Origin: Blastomyces gilchristii SLH14081
Taxonomy: Eukaryota > Ascomycota > Eurotiomycetes > Onygenales > Ajellomycetaceae
Assembly: GCF_000003855.2 (NCBI RefSeq)
Contig: NW_003101678.1
Span: 1,350,900 to 1,414,899 of the forward strand
Direction of reading: 5' to 3'
DNA: 64,000 nt
Shown: piece by piece, positions 1 to 12,361 of the stretch
Numbering within the stretch: the stretch's first letter is position 1
Layout of the letters: each line of letters starts with the position of its first letter
Notes under the pieces: generated by a model
What the model was told of the DNA's origin: nothing
What the model saw: only the letters and a program-made list of their open reading frames with translations
The model's database searches: none
Position numbers and translations under genes: made by a program

Positions 1-285
1 GAAAAGGGCAGATCTGGGGCGAAGAACACCAAATACGTTACTCCCACCTCGCTCATACCCGGTATTCGATACAATTGAAGACACAAGCCTGCCTATAATA
101 AAGTAATATATCTTAATTGAAATGTGAGAGACCGAATCTATCTTCCCATCCTTTCTACGTTGATCTACTACCCCCCTATACAAGGAGTCCGTTAAAGAAA
201 AATCCATAGATTTCTAACGAAACGGAAAACAAATTATATATACAGGTACCGCTCACGCTCCATTCGCAGCAGAGGCAGTCAAGTC
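1..285. other. Upstream region of the Pil1-family gene
   Basis: No gene is evident here. The stretch should hold the promoter and 5' leader of the eisosome gene that follows. An acceptor-like acag at 243-246 is followed by an in-frame open stretch running into the annotated ATG, so a short 5' coding exon could lie in or upstream of this region. I could not find a convincing donor or initiator ATG for it. Confidence 0.5.
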
Positions 286-1254
286 ATGGATCGCCCTGTC
301 AAGCACCGCTTCAGCATGGCCACCTTGCGTGGCACGCAGCAACCCGAGCTATGTCGCAGGCTCTACAAGCTCATCAAGGCCGAAAACCATGCCATCGGCT
401 CGTACGAGAATGCAGGACGGGACCGTGTCTCCATTGCGTCGCAGCTATCAGACTGGGGTGAATCCACAGGCGATAATGCTGTTTCCGACATTGCCGATAA
501 GCTGGGCGTACTACTCGCGGAAATGGGCGAGCAGGAAGACCTGTATGCGCAGTACCTGGAGGATTACCGTAACGTGCTGAAGCAGATTCGCAATACGGAG
601 GCTTCCGTGCACCCCGCCAGGGAATATAAGGCGCGTGTTGTCGATGATATCCAGAAGCAGAAGTTGAAGGATCCGAATAGCCCCAAGTTGGTGAACTTGG
701 AACAGGAGCTGGTCAGGGCGGAGGCACAGACTCTGGTAGCTGAGGCACAGTTGACGAATATTGTAAGTTTTGACAATTGATTTACTTGATCAACATTCCC
801 TCCCCCTCTAACCACCCATTATCCCCCTCTCTTTTCTTACTGAGAGTCGTTCATTTTAACTGGCAGCAGCTAATCAATTCTTCCCACACTGCAGACCCGC
901 CAAAAGCTCAAGGAAGCATTCGACATTCACCTGGCCGCCACCATCGAAAGGGCAGAGAAGCAAATCATCCTCGCCCGCCATGGTCGTCGACTTCTCAATC
1001 TTCTGGACGACACCCCGCTCGTTCCCGGAGATACCCGGGGTGCTTATGAGCAAATGGATCAAGCTCGCCAGGTCCTCAATGATGCCGAACAGGACCTACG
1101 AGGTTGGGAGCCCAGCCTGGAGCCAATCCAATCCGCCGCAGCACGCATGGGAACGAATTTGATGCCTGTTAGCCATGTCAATGGTGAAGAGGAAGAGTCT
1201 TATCAGAAGGAGTCGGCTCCTGCGTCTTCGATGCCGCAGCCTGTCGCTGCTTAA
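286..1254 (+). CDS. Pil1/Lsp1-family eisosome core (BAR-domain) protein
   Basis: Join 286-762 and 895-1254; the intron has donor gtaagt and acceptor ctgcag. The product is 278 residues. Pil1 and Lsp1 proteins polymerise into BAR-domain scaffolds that bind PI(4,5)P2 at the plasma membrane and shape eisosome furrows. The family is recognised from the central helical block: KLGVLLAEMGEQED, KQIRNTEASVHP, KDPNSPKLVNLEQELVRAEA, LVAEAQLTNITRQKLKEAF, then LLDDTPLVPGDTRGAYE. The tail is acidic and then Pro/Ala/Ser-rich, ending PQPVAA. The N-terminus is shorter than in yeast Pil1 (339 residues) and begins MDRPVKHRFSMATLRG. An in-frame Arg/Ser-rich stretch upstream hints at a missing first exon. It may be the PilB-type paralogue rather than PilA; that sub-assignment is inference. 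Confidence 0.9.
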
Positions 1255-1740
1255 TGGAAGATGTTGGGAAAGGAATGGGCGCTTAATGGCTCTTGGATTT
1301 ATTGTTTCTTTTGTTTAATCTGCATTATGCATTCTTATGTGTAGGTAAGTATATCCGTGTGTATGCCGCTGAAATTATGATTTGGGTATTCATCGTATCA
1401 GTTCAAACCAAAAATTGAAAGAAGGGAGGAGGGAGGGTTTTGGCGATGAAAATAACACCAGAAAAACAAAACCAACAATAGTTCCTGTGACTGGTGGTAT
1501 TTTGTTGTGTCTTTTCACTGGAGTTTTGGAGAGGGATTGCATATGCTATATTTTATTAATTAAACTCTCCCCAACTAATATGTAGTTTTAATAGTCTGTA
1601 GTCCAGTGATAGTTGAAATGTTATTCTTCACAGGATCGTTCTGAAGTGTTCTTCTGCTCATTTCCATACCCAGTGGCTGCTACACAGATCATGATCATAC
1701 ATGGCACAAGCCAGGGAAAAAAAAGAAGAAAAAAGGATAA
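1255..1740. other. Intergenic, 3' region of Pil1-family gene and tRNA trailer
   Basis: No coding pattern is convincing here. It contains the 3' UTR of the Pil1-family gene and, at its right end, A-rich runs that act as the transcription stop of the minus-strand tRNA gene. Confidence 0.5.
1729..1734 (-). terminator. RNA polymerase III terminator of tRNA-Leu
   Basis: A run of six A on the plus strand reads as TTTTTT on the minus strand seven bases past the tRNA discriminator base. A longer backup run of eight lies at 1717-1724. Oligo-T just downstream of a tRNA is the standard Pol III stop. Confidence 0.75.
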
Positions 1741-1838
1741 TGGGGGCAGCGCGGTTCGAACGCGCGCGAACTCACGTTCACTGCAGTGTTTCCGGAAAAA
1801 CTTAAATGCAGCGCCTTAGACCACTCGGCCATACCCCC
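1741..1838 (-). tRNA. tRNA-Leu(UAA) with a 14-nt intron
   Basis: On the minus strand the gene starts GGGGGTATGGCCGAGTGG (A box TGGCCGAGTGG) and ends TGCCCCC plus discriminator A, giving a paired seven-base acceptor stem. The anticodon stem is CTGCA/TGCAG and the loop reads TT-TAA-G, so the anticodon is UAA. An intron of about 14 nt (TTTTTCCGGAAACA) sits one base 3' of the anticodon, the canonical place for nuclear tRNA introns. A long variable arm (GAAC/GTTC) marks it as a class II tRNA, and the T arm has GTTCGAAC (B box). It decodes UUA codons. Confidence 0.93.
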
Positions 1839-2107
1839 GAGTTTTAAGTTCCCCGTGTGACCCTCTACGGCTCTGTCAATGTATATGCTGGCGAGAGATA
1901 AGTCATGTGACACAGGCAGCTGCCCAGTGACGCGCTTCCAAGCAAACTTCATACTTCATCCCCAAAAGCTCAACGAAGCTCCAACCCTCAAGATACCTGT
2001 ATACTACGATCTCGTCCCTTTTTCTTCGTTTTTCTCCTCATTTCATTATTTTCTGTGTCCTGTGTCTCTTCTCCTCCTGCTTAGAACCCCTTTGCTTTCT
2101 CCTCATC

Positions 2108-3247
2108 ATGGATACCCTCGTCGCCCAATACGCCCGGCCTCAGGTCAAGAATGAAGGCTACTCCCGGACCGAAGAGCAAGAGTTCACAGAGGCATTGCCG
2201 CCTCTATCTCTAAAATTCGCTCTTCCTCCAGTTGATAAAGTGAGTCTTTGTGGGCCAGTGTTGCGAGCTAATTGAATGTTATCTTAGACTGCCCCTATTT
2301 TGCGCCTTTTATATCCTCTTTCTAACTGTTCGCATTATCTCTCCATCTTAGCCTGCCTCCTTCCTTCGAGCCGTAACCGACGACCATGCCAACCCAGACT
2401 GCCCCATTAAAATCGCTCATGGCACCACGACTCTTGCGTTCAGATTTAAAGGAGGGATCATCGTGGCGACAGATTCCAGAGCTACCGCTGGTAACTGGAT
2501 AGCTAGTCAGACTGTGAAGAAGGTTATAGAGATCAACAGTTGTCTGTTAGGGACTATGGCTGGTGGCGCTGCTGTATGTACTATCATTATTCTTACTTAC
2601 ATCCTAGTTGCTCTAGGGACCCCGTATTTCCTATTATTGCCCTTGTTGCTTGGGATTCTGCTCAGCTTAGCAATCTGGCCAACTTCTGTTCTGGGCTGCT
2701 CAACTGGAGAGAAACATTGACAACTAACTACTCCCACCCTGTGCCGTAGGACTGTCAATACTGGCTCGCCTATCTAGGCATGCAATGCCGTCTCCACGAA
2801 CTCCGCCACAAACGCCGCATATCCGTCGCCGCCGCCTCCAAGATCCTCGCCAACCTCGTCTACAACTACAAGGGCATGGGCCTAAGCATGGGCACCATGT
2901 GCGCCGGCGTAACCCCGCAAGAGGGGCCTGCGCTCTACTACATCGACTCAGACGGAACACGACTGGCAGGAAATCTCTTCTGCGTCGGCTCTGGCCAAAC
3001 GTTTGCATATGGCGTGCTCGATGCCGAGTACCGATTTGACCTGACGGATGAAGAGGCGCTGGAGCTGGGCAGGCGGAGTATCCTCGCCGCGACGCATAGA
3101 GATGCTTACTCCGGTGGCTATATCAATCTGTACCATGTGAAGGAAGCCGGGTGGGAGAAGCATGGTTTCAATGATACCAATCCTATATTCTGGAAGACGA
3201 AGTTGGAGAAGAATGAGTTCTCGAATGTTACGGGAACGTTGGAGTAA
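2108..3247 (+). CDS. PRE2: 20S proteasome subunit beta type-5 (chymotrypsin-like), Pre2 orthologue
   Basis: Join 2108-2239, 2352-2573 and 2750-3247; both introns are phase 0, with donors gtgagt and gtatgt and acceptors ttag and gtag. The product is 283 residues. It is the catalytic beta5 subunit of the 20S proteasome, cutting after hydrophobic residues. A propeptide of 68 residues ends in HG, and autocatalytic cleavage would expose Thr69 of HGTTTLAF as the nucleophile. The other catalytic residues fit by spacing: Asp85 (Asp17 of the mature chain) in [11 protein letters not shown] and Lys101 (Lys33). Conserved blocks [57 protein letters not shown] and RDAYSGG follow. The ATG follows a pyrimidine-rich leader. 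It converges with the Pol I subunit gene. Confidence 0.97.
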
Positions 3248-4108
3248 AATGGGGGGAGGGCGTGTGTTTGTTTTTCTTCGGTTTTCCTTTAATGATATTG
3301 AGCGGCTGCTCTTCTGTTGCTTCTACCACTTTGTGATAAATTTAGCTTGCTAGAAAATTTAAATACGGTAGAATTTGGCAATCGGCCCTCTTCCATTTTT
3401 CCACTCCACCTCCTGTTCATTATCACCCTTCCCCCAAGCATCATAGGTCTCTCCCTACCCTTTCTTAAAGAACCTTATCACGCAGTAAGGTTCAGTCTGC
3501 GGAGTACCCAGGTCACACCGTCCTTCATCGAATTGCTGAAAGCCCCTGATAACCCCCCCCCCTCCCCATCCAACTCGAATGCTGGAGAGGGGCTAACCAT
3601 TCACACAGAACCTATGTCCGTTTTACTATCCCCCGCCGCTTCGGAAACTCTGGGGATGTCCGTTGAGCCCGTTAAAAAATGAACGAGCAGGGAAGGATAA
3701 GTTTAATAGGGGGGCTAACTCCTCTTCACTAAAACACTTTGTATTGGGTCTCCCTCTATCGCTACGGAGTAGATGTTCTGCGGATTAATATTACTTGATC
3801 AGCTGGTTACATAGACGGGTCGTTCAGATGATTGGGAGCAAGGACATGGAAAGGACCACTGTATAAGAAAGAAACTATAGCTAGATACATGCAAGATCGT
3901 ACGCAGAGAGATATTTTTCGCCAGATATGGAGAGAAAGCGACGGTGATGAAAAGGATTCTAGAAATAACACATGATGCAATAACATATCTAGCTTCTTAC
4001 GCCAATTACAATATCTCCTCCATATTTTTGTTTTTGTTTTTTCTTTCCGTGATTCCAAGGGGCGATCCAAACCCAGTCCTTGAACCGCCATCTCACTGTC
4101 ATGGAACC
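3248..4108. other. Convergent intergenic region
   Basis: This is the 3' flank shared by the proteasome gene (+) and the RNA polymerase I gene (-). It presumably holds both 3' UTRs and poly(A) sites. It contains a C-rich run near 3550. Open frames here lack family motifs and intron structure, and I see no gene. Confidence 0.55.
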
Positions 4109-7100
4109 TCAATTATTAACCTTAAATGTCATCCTGATGCCCATAGCCGCCAGCTCAACATCCAAATACTTCAACACGCCCGGCACGGCAACAACCGTCG
4201 TATCATCTCCACCAACAAACCTCTTCCCCTCTCCGTCCTCCCATACTTCAGCTCGGGGGTCATCGAAGATAGCTTCCCTCGCGCACCGACGGCAGCGCAC
4301 AATCCCCGCAGTGCCACCCAACGCACTCACAGCACCACCAGGCCTCGCCAGACCTGATGACGACGACTTCGCGACAGCAGCCATAGCCGGGTTTTTACTG
4401 GGCGCCATGAGCTTGGAGACAGCAACCTGCGTTGACAGGAACGAGCCACACGTCCTGCAGATCCACGAGCGCGTGGTGTCCGAGCAGTTCATCAGCCGGT
4501 CTTGCAGGAGGAAAGCGGCGCCGTGGGCAAGGAGTGAATCGCGCTCCATCTCTCCGACACGGATACCACCACCTTTTGCACGGCCCTTGACGGGCTGCCC
4601 TGTCAATGCGTTCACGGGACCCGTCGTCCGCACCTGGAATTTGTCGTTCACCATGTGTCTGAGACGTTGATAGTAGACGACGCCTAGGTAGATGTCGGCG
4701 GCAAACTCGCGGCCGGTTATGCCGGAGTACATGGGTTCGTTGCCGTGGAAGTTGTAACCGGCTTTGCGTAGTTGTTCGCCGAAGAAGTCGCCTGCGGTGT
4801 TCTCTTCGGAGAATCGGAACGGCGTGGCGTCCTGCGCGAGGCCGTGGAGAGCGCCAGCTTTGCCCGCGAGGGACTCGATGAACATACCGATTGTCATTCG
4901 GGAGGGGAAAGCGTGCGGATTGATGATGATGTCGGGCTGGATGCCAGTTTCGGAGAAGGGCATGTCGATTGCAGGCCACAGCTGGGAGCAGACACCCTTC
5001 TGCCCGTGGCGGGAGGAAAATTTATCTCCAATGAGCGGTTTTCGAGGGATGCGGAATTTGACGCTGAGGGCTTGGCAGGGGTCACCACCTGTTTCGGAGC
5101 CAAGGATGCGGACGCTGTCAACGTAGCCCTCTTCGGTGTCCTTGTACTTGAGGAAGTGAGTTTGTCTGTCAATGTTGACGTAGGAGTTCGATACCGGGTC
5201 GAAGCGGACTGTATGCCATGCAGCGACGAGGCTGCCTTCGGTCACACGGGCACCGATGTGAGGGAGACCATCTTCGTCCAGAGCATCGCGCCATTCTCCT
5301 TTAACAAGACCGCCCGGTGCGAACCCAAATAGTTTGCTAACCTCCCGTCTCGCCTTACCCCGGCCACGAGATTCCTTGTCATCAAGGGAGTATATTTTTG
5401 TTTTGTAGATTGTGCCCCACCCAAATCCTCTGTCATGGGCAGATTTATTGATAATCATAGCGTCGTCCATGTCGTAACCAGTATATGACAACACAGCCAC
5501 AACAGCATTCATGCCGTTAGGGAAGTTGTCAAGTCCGTAGCTATTATAGAGAGGGCTCCGAACAACAGGGCTTTGCCCGGTTTGTAGCCGGTAGAGTTTG
5601 TTGTCGGTACGGTATTCCATAGATGATCCCGGTGTTCCCATCGCCTGCTTACTCATTTGGCATTGGTACATATTACGGGGAGATTGGTTGAAGTCCGAGA
5701 ATGGAGTCATGTTGGCGACAATCGAGAGGATGTGTGTAGGGTCGAATTCCACATGGGTAGATACGCCGGATGTGATATCGGACGGAAGGCAGGCAATTTC
5801 CATGTATGGCTGCTCTAGCGGGCCAACATAGTCAAGTTTGTCCAGCGGGAGGTATTTGACTGGCCGTAGCATCCTCGCACATTGGGAGAATAGATAGATG
5901 CCTGGGTATTGCCCCCGATTCGAGTTGGGAACATATCCGATTTCAAGTTCCACGGGAAGACTTCGATGTCCCTCAACCTTCCAATACCGCAGAGTGTCAG
6001 AAATCATGCGAGCCTGTTTCGGGGAACAGTAACCAAGAATTCGCCCGTCCAGCTGGACTACCACACTCTCATCCAGAGCCACGGAGGACTCAGAGGTCAC
6101 TCCTAAATTCGATATCACTTGAGGGACGCCGGAGACATCCAAGTTACTTGTTGCGATTTCACACTTATGGGCGAGATGGTTTAAAAGTCCGCAGGGACTT
6201 CCGTCGGGTGTATGGACTGGGCAAAGGAATCCCCAGCTCTCAGGGAGAAGCTTACGAACGGTGGTCGTTTTAAGCTGCGCGAAAAAGCTTCCTCTGTGTA
6301 TCATTCGGAAATGGCTGATGAACCGGTAGAAGTTAATTTTCTCGGCTATAACAGTATAACCAGATGGTTGTTGTAGGTCAAGACCCGTTGGACTGACGAG
6401 GTTACCGGTGGAGAGGAAATACTCCAGCGCACCACCAATATTTTCATTCGTCCTGGTCACAATTCTACTGAGGAATTCCTTCTCAAATCTTGGATCTGAG
6501 AATGGTGCATTTTGATTTCTGAAAGCCCAATCACGCGCAACAGGGCCGAAGGATCTCAGCCATTCCTCGAGGCGCTCCTTCAAGAGCATCCCGTAGAGAA
6601 AACCGCCAAGAAGTACTTCTTGGTTTGAAATAGCGTCAGGGTTATCCGGAGCGCAATCTCCCGCCACCAGGGTATAGAGCTTCCTGATCATGAAAAGTAT
6701 CATATTGAACTTATCATTGTCTTGAGACTCAGTCACATTTTGGTTACCGAGATGTGGTAATACGACCTTTCGAAGAAATTCCGTGCCCACGGCCTCATCC
6801 GGCATATCTGCAGGCATTCCCAAAACAGGCCGGAATTTCTCTCCAAGGTAAGCTCTCGTGTCGTCCCTCCCATGAAGTCCATATCCTTTGTACGTCCGTA
6901 AAAGCAGTTCGACTCGATCAGTAACGAAGGAGTTTTGAATTCCCTTAGATCCTTCACGGCCAACTAACCGCTCGAAAATGTCCCGGTCATTCGTTTCTAC
7001 CAGTGCTTTCAATATCATCGCTACCGGGACAAGGAACTCATTTTTCCTCCAAGAAAACCGGAATGTCACATTGCCGTCGCTGAGGTAATGTAAAACGTTC

Positions 7101-7954
7101 GTTTGAGAAGTCTGATCAGGCCTAACGGAACGGATTTGAATACCGTATTTTGTATATGTTGGGCCACGTTTCGTGAAAGAGTTACGGACGATGGCCATGG
7201 GAAAATTCCTTCGCCCAACAATCAGCATTCGAATGAGCTTCTCGTTTCCATTGACAATGAAATAGCCGCCAAGTTCTTCAGATTCCTCCTTTCGTTGGAC
7301 AAGCTGTTCCGGGGAAGCCTTTTCGAGGTGGCACCGGTTGGACTATAGAACAGTTTTCATTGTAAATTGAATGTTTCGATCAATTAATAAAGAAGGGAGG
7401 ATTACAAACGGAAGAAACGATAATGCACTTCCAGCATTTTGGGACTGTATCCTTACCCTTAGCATGATCGGAACCTGGCCTAGTTCTCTGACCGACTCTT
7501 TCCACTCGCCATTGTTCACCTTATACTCCAGTCGCGCTCTTAATCTGCCACGGTATGTTGCATGTCTCTCCCGACACTCTGATGGGTAGATTTCTCTGTT
7601 CCGTGTACTGAACTTGTTTGATGCCGGAAGCATAGCCTTTTCAAGGAACAGCTCCGTAATGCGCACGGAGAGCTTGTTTCTTCGGGGTGCCCGTCTCCCT
7701 TCCTCCAGCCTAGCCCGCTTCTGCTCCAGTGTTTCCGCATCACCGTCCAGGAATGACTTGGTGCCAATATCCTTTATTGCAGCCTCTAAGACTTTGTGGT
7801 CGTCAAATAGGGCATTGAAGGAATCGATATGGGGTCGGATGGTTGCTGAGAGGGACGGATATGCGGTCTGATCCTTGGGGGGGTTTCGGAATAACCGCTC
7901 ACGGCGGAGAGTGTCGTACTCGACTGACCATTCTGTAGCTGTAGAGGGCGCCAT
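4109..7954 (-). CDS. RPA135: DNA-directed RNA polymerase I second-largest subunit (Rpa135/RPA2)
   Basis: Complement of exon 1 (7457-7954) and exon 2 (4109-7342), with one phase-0 intron (donor gtaagg, acceptor ctatag). The product is about 1,243 residues, against 1,203 for yeast Rpa135. With the largest subunit it forms the Pol I active centre that transcribes 35S rDNA in the nucleolus. The N-terminus is of Pol I type (TEWSVEYDTLRRERLF). The exon junction reads GQVPIMLR-SNRCHLEKASPEQ and continues GGYFIVNGNEKLIR. Later blocks are GFLCPVHTPDGSPCGLLNHL, YTGYDMDDAMIINKSAHDRG, the hybrid-binding GDKFSSRHGQKGV (about residue 938), and a C-terminal zinc site CRTCGS...CRRCARE (about residues 1128-1186). 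The Rpa135-type zinc site and N-terminus separate it from Rpb2. No defects are seen. Confidence 0.97.
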
Positions 7955-9548
7955 GGCGGGGTAAAACAGAAGGGATTAAACCCAAGCCAAAATGCAATTG
8001 AAGTAGAAGGGAATATCCGAAGCGTAGAGAAGTCACAGGGAGTGCGAGCTCAAGTGCGAGCTCAAATGCGCCCTGGGGTTGAAACGCTAAACTTTTTTTA
8101 CGGCTAGAGTGCAGCCGCCATGACGAGTGGAACAGCTCGAAATTAATATTTGAAATGTAAAACGGGAGGCCAACTGCCTGAGTGTCTCACACTTCGTTTT
8201 CCTTTTTATTATTTTTTGCTCTGATGAACTGCCTCCCCAAGCTCGTGGTCTATTTTTCTTCCCCTTTCGAGGTTCTGCCGGTGTGAAATTTTTCGAGCGA
8301 AGCTAACGAACGCGGACAGCTATCATCACGTGGAGATAGTGAGAAGGTTCCAAGGTTACTAACCTCCAGCCGCCAGCATCCAGCCAGCATCCAGCCAGCA
8401 GCAAACGGAATCAACGACCACAAATATGATTGCCGTCAACCTCGCCAACCATCAAACCAGCCAATAGCCTCCGCTCTTCTCTGCGATCAACAGCAGCGGC
8501 AGGGATTGAGGGAAATACACAGAGAAAAAGAAAGAAGTAAAAATACATTCTGTCCCAGCTTACCAGCTTAGCGCCGGCTGGGCTCTAGTTTCTCCACCAC
8601 CCTCGCTGCTTCCAACACCAATCCGTCATCCCGCGTGGGTGGGCTTTGCGCCGGCGGATGCGCACTGCACACTGCAATAATCTGCATAAGCCAAACTACG
8701 CAAGGAACGGTAACAGGGGACCAGGGACTCTTAGTTAGGGTCGAAACGCCGCCCGCGAATCCCAGCAGCAACTCCTCACACCCGGCGTCAAAACTCCATT
8801 TTCGGTCATGTGTACACGGGCGTACTTCGCGCGGAGGTGATGCAGCCATAAAAGTGCGAAACACTTTGTACCCATTAATTGATTGCCTGGAGAGAGGAAA
8901 GCTCTCTATTTCTCACTTCCCCTCTCTCTTTTGCTGGTGAGGAGCTTCTTCCGAGAGTCTACGCATTGCTGGCAGAACAGAGGATTGGGTTGTTTGCTAA
9001 CTAGTTTATTTCCTTCCATTCCTCTTTTTTTCTTTTTGAAATATATATATCCATCTCTTTGGTTGATTTATCTGCCTGGTTGCATTTTTTGCCATTTAGC
9101 TTTTGTTCAGGTGCCTTGTGTGTGATTGTTTACGTCGGGTTTATTAAATTCTTTCGGGAGGTTTCTGCCTGTCATCTGGGGTTTTGTACTCCATCCCCAG
9201 CCTTGGATGCGAAATTATACCTCTCACTTCTGTCCCAAGGATAAAAGGAACGCATTTTCGTCATTATTGTGTGTGCTTTGTCCTGCAGATCCATCTCTTA
9301 CCCTTCTTAACAGACGCCACACCCCACGACTAAATTTCTTGGTGTACATATTTCTGTACACACCACGATAATATTCACACACACACAAACTATCTTTACT
9401 CATTTCCTCCGTGGGTTTCTCACACAAACGTCGCAAAATTATCGTGAGCCGGGTTTTCCTACTTCCAAACCTCTCTCGTTGCCTCCTAGATACCGCCTAC
9501 TACCTCTTGGATATCGGGACATCACTGCTATTCGTCCATAGCAGATCC
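7955..9548. promoter_or_regulatory. Divergent promoter region of RPA135 and the Arl8 gene
   Basis: About 1.6 kb separates two head-to-head genes and no coding sequence is convincing. It should contain both promoters and leaders. It holds a short duplication of gtgcgagctcaa at 8041-8065, CCAGC-rich short repeats at 8367-8400, and long pyrimidine tracts toward the Arl8 start. Pyrimidine-rich leaders are common in filamentous-fungal promoters. I see no defined transcription-factor site. Confidence 0.45.
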
Positions 9549-10620
9549 ATGATGGCGGGCTTCTTCAAAAGTATCTATGACTGGTTGCTCAGAAAGTTTT
9601 GGTTAGTTTGCGGCTCGAGCATCCGTGTGCGATGGGTTGCATCTGGCGGGTGCATAACATCATCAAGCGCTGCCAGATCCCATGGCCATGACAGCATAGC
9701 TAATTAGTCCTCAGGGCAACCGAAATGGATGTGACGATGATCGGGTTGCAAAATGCTGGAAAGTCGTCATTGTTGCGGGTTTTAGCGGTGAGGCAATGTT
9801 TTTCTATCAGCAGTGATAGCAAAATCTCATTCTGTTGTTTTATGTTGTGCTATGCCTTGCTATGTTTTGCTGTGCTAACTGAGATGGAACCAGGGAGGGG
9901 AATTCACGGTAGAGTATGTTTTAAGGGAGGGTTGAGGATGTCTGTTCGTCGATCTACCATACTTCCCACTAACACCGCCCTCAGCTCTATTCCCACCATC
10001 GGATTTAACACCGCGCGGGTACAGAAAGGCCATGTCACACTAAAATGGTCAGCTTAGTCCATATGGATATATCTCCACCATTTCACCCTAGGGCAACCTT
10101 CTTCTAACAGAAGTATATAGTTGGGACCTTGGAGGTCAGCCCAGATTCAGGCCGATGTGGGAACGGTATTGCCGCGGCGTCAACGCCCTGTTGTGAGTGT
10201 TAATTCGTCTAGTTATCCCCGTTTCCCCAGAAAAGCTGCTCGTCTTTCTCCGGTGAGGCCGATGCTGTCAAAGAAACATCATCAGGAACTTTAGAATTGA
10301 CCTGTCCCCCCAAACTAAAATAAAAAATAAATAAATAAAATAACAGATACGTCGTCGACGCAGCTGATAAGGAAAAGCTGCCCACAGCCACGGAAGAACT
10401 TCACGATCTCGTGAGCAAACGGTCCCTCGACGGCATCCCACTGCTGGTCCTGGGCAACAAGTCCGATCTCCCCAACAAGCTCTCCGTCGACGAATTGATT
10501 GAAGCCATGGACTTGAAGTCCATCATGCATCGCGAAGTGAGCTGCTATGGGATTAGTGCCAAAGAGGAGACGAATCTCGATGCCGTGCTGCACTGGTTAA
10601 TCGCCCGATCAAGCAAGTGA
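9549..10620 (+). CDS. Arl8-type small GTPase (ADP-ribosylation factor-like 8)
   Basis: Join 9549-9601, 9715-9787, 9894-9913, 9985-10047, 10121-10192 and 10347-10620. The five introns all have GT-AG ends and the joined frame is 184 residues (human ARL8 is 186). Arl8 recruits effectors to lysosome or vacuole membranes for positioning and fusion. The N-terminus is an amphipathic helix ([18 protein letters not shown]) with no myristoylation Gly2, as in Arl8. The P-loop is GLQNAGKS (residues 28-35), switch I has IPTIGFNT with Thr53, switch II has [19 protein letters not shown] with Gln76, and the guanine motif is NKSD (131-134). Exon 3 is only 20 nt; the product reads GGEFTVDSIP across it only with donor gtatgt at 9914, which fixes that junction. 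The second ATG (9552) is an equally possible start. Confidence 0.94.
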
Positions 10621-11524
10621 AACTCACCATCACCATACCCGCCCGCTCCTCCGCTCCTCCTCTTATCCCATGGTATGCCGATATTTTTTCTATTTCCTGT
10701 CCGAATTCAAACCAGCAAACCCCAAACCCCATCAATTTATTTTCCATCTCATCGACTGTCTTCGTTGTTGTTTCTTGACTTTAGCTCCGAATCTCGCCCT
10801 CTCTCTCCTTTTCTTGTTTCCTTTCCTTTTCCTTTTCTTGCCATATATCGTTTTTCCCGGACTCCATGCATCCATTGTATTTTCTTTTTCTTTTGTGTTC
10901 CCAGTTCATCCCGGACCGTTTGTAACGATACTGACGCTTTCTCTTCCGTACTTTCTTCCTTCCTCCTTTTCTAGCAATTTCTCATTCCCCCAAAATGCAT
11001 GAGGTGACGTATTCAATTAATTCTCCCTCCCCCTAAATCCCCCTACTACCGGCCAATGGGGGTTGCCATTCCATTTCGCTCCTTTCATTTTATCTTCCAT
11101 GTTCCCCCCTGTTAATCGCCGTCTATATTTATTTGCCTCTCTCGCCCTCGTCTTCAATGGATATGTTAATGGTAATCTTTGGCATAAGAAGCAAGCGGGT
11201 GAGCGGTTTTCTGCTTTTTTTTCTCGTCTTTTCCTCACATTTTCTCCGCTGTTCCTTCTACCTTGTTGTCCTCGTTGCATTTTAGCTTTTCTGCATTTAG
11301 GGCTTTTATTTTTCTTCTTTCCTTTTTGGATGGGTGTTTTTACCGTGGTCGGCACGACGACACGTTCGTGTTAGGGAGGATAGGAGAGGAAGGCTGGTGA
11401 AAAGATCGAGGAGGCTGCCGTATGCAATGGCATGGGGCTTGACGCTAGATGTCGGATTGTTGGCTGGTTGTCTGCATCCGTACTGGTAAATTGAGATCTA
11501 TCATTCTTATTTAGTTTCATCAAG

Positions 11525-11573
11525 TTTTTATTTTTATTTTTATTTTTATTTTTATTTTTATTTTTATTTTTTT
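11525..11573. repeat. (TTTTTA)n microsatellite
   Basis: About eight near-perfect six-base TTTTTA units, visible directly. The tract lies in the gene-free region downstream of the Arl8 gene. Confidence 0.95.
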
Positions 11574-11905
11574 GGTTCCTCATTATCACCTGTCTATCCC
11601 AGAGATATATGCCAGGAGACGAACGAAGATGGAGAAGAGGGAATAACCGCTTATCAGTGAACAAGAAAAAAAAAGAAAAAAAAGTGGATTGAAGATCATT
11701 TTTAATCTGGCAACGGGGAGCGTCAGCATAATAATCTGCCATTCGGAGGGATTGTCGCTTTGTACGCAGCGTATGGGGAGAGTAAGTAGGGAGGTGATGA
11801 AGGGTCAACCAACACCCGTTGGACAGACAACAACAGTGAACAAAAAAGGAAAACCAAAATGGAAAAAAAGAAGAGTCAATTCTAAACAATTTCGATTACA
11901 TTTAT

Positions 11906-11949
11906 ATCTATCTATCTATCTACCTATCTATCTATATATATATATATAC
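11906..11949. repeat. (CTAT)n then (TA)n compound microsatellite
   Basis: Repeated CTAT units with one CTAC interruption pass directly into alternating TA. It is a simple-sequence repeat with no sign of a gene. Confidence 0.92.
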
Positions 11950-12320
11950 TGCCCCATCCAACACGTATGTATGAACAACTCATCAAACAGCCATCTCAGC
12001 AGCAGAGCACAGACCAACTGATGCGTTGGCAGTGCATGAAAAATGGCCAACCATCCAATCCATGGATTCGTAAACTATCCAACCCCAGGGATATAAATGA
12101 GTGTGTGAGAGTGTGTGCCCCTCACTTGCCACACAAATATTATTACATGTGATGTGACAAGATGGCGATTGGCACTACTCCACATATAGTTAATTGATCA
12201 CACCGCCAAAATGAGATATGTGATCTCTGTAGGTGGCTCATGTGGGATGAGACTTCCCTTGACCCCGGGAGCTTTGGTTTTCGATGGGGAGAGGCCAAAA
12301 TATTGGGATATACTGTACAT

Positions 12321-12361
12321 TTTTTATTTTTTTATTTATTTATTTATTTATCTATTTATAT
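12321..12361. repeat. (TTTA)n microsatellite
   Basis: A run of TTTA/TTTAT units in otherwise unremarkable intergenic sequence. Confidence 0.85.

Noticed and set aside
3317..3682. 121-codon plus-strand frame in the convergent intergenic region
   Set aside because: It overlaps the expected 3' UTRs and has no conserved motif or supporting intron structure.
9125..9707. Open frames upstream of and overlapping the first Arl8 exon
   Set aside because: They run through the leader and intron 1 in the wrong frame. The spliced Arl8 frame explains the region.
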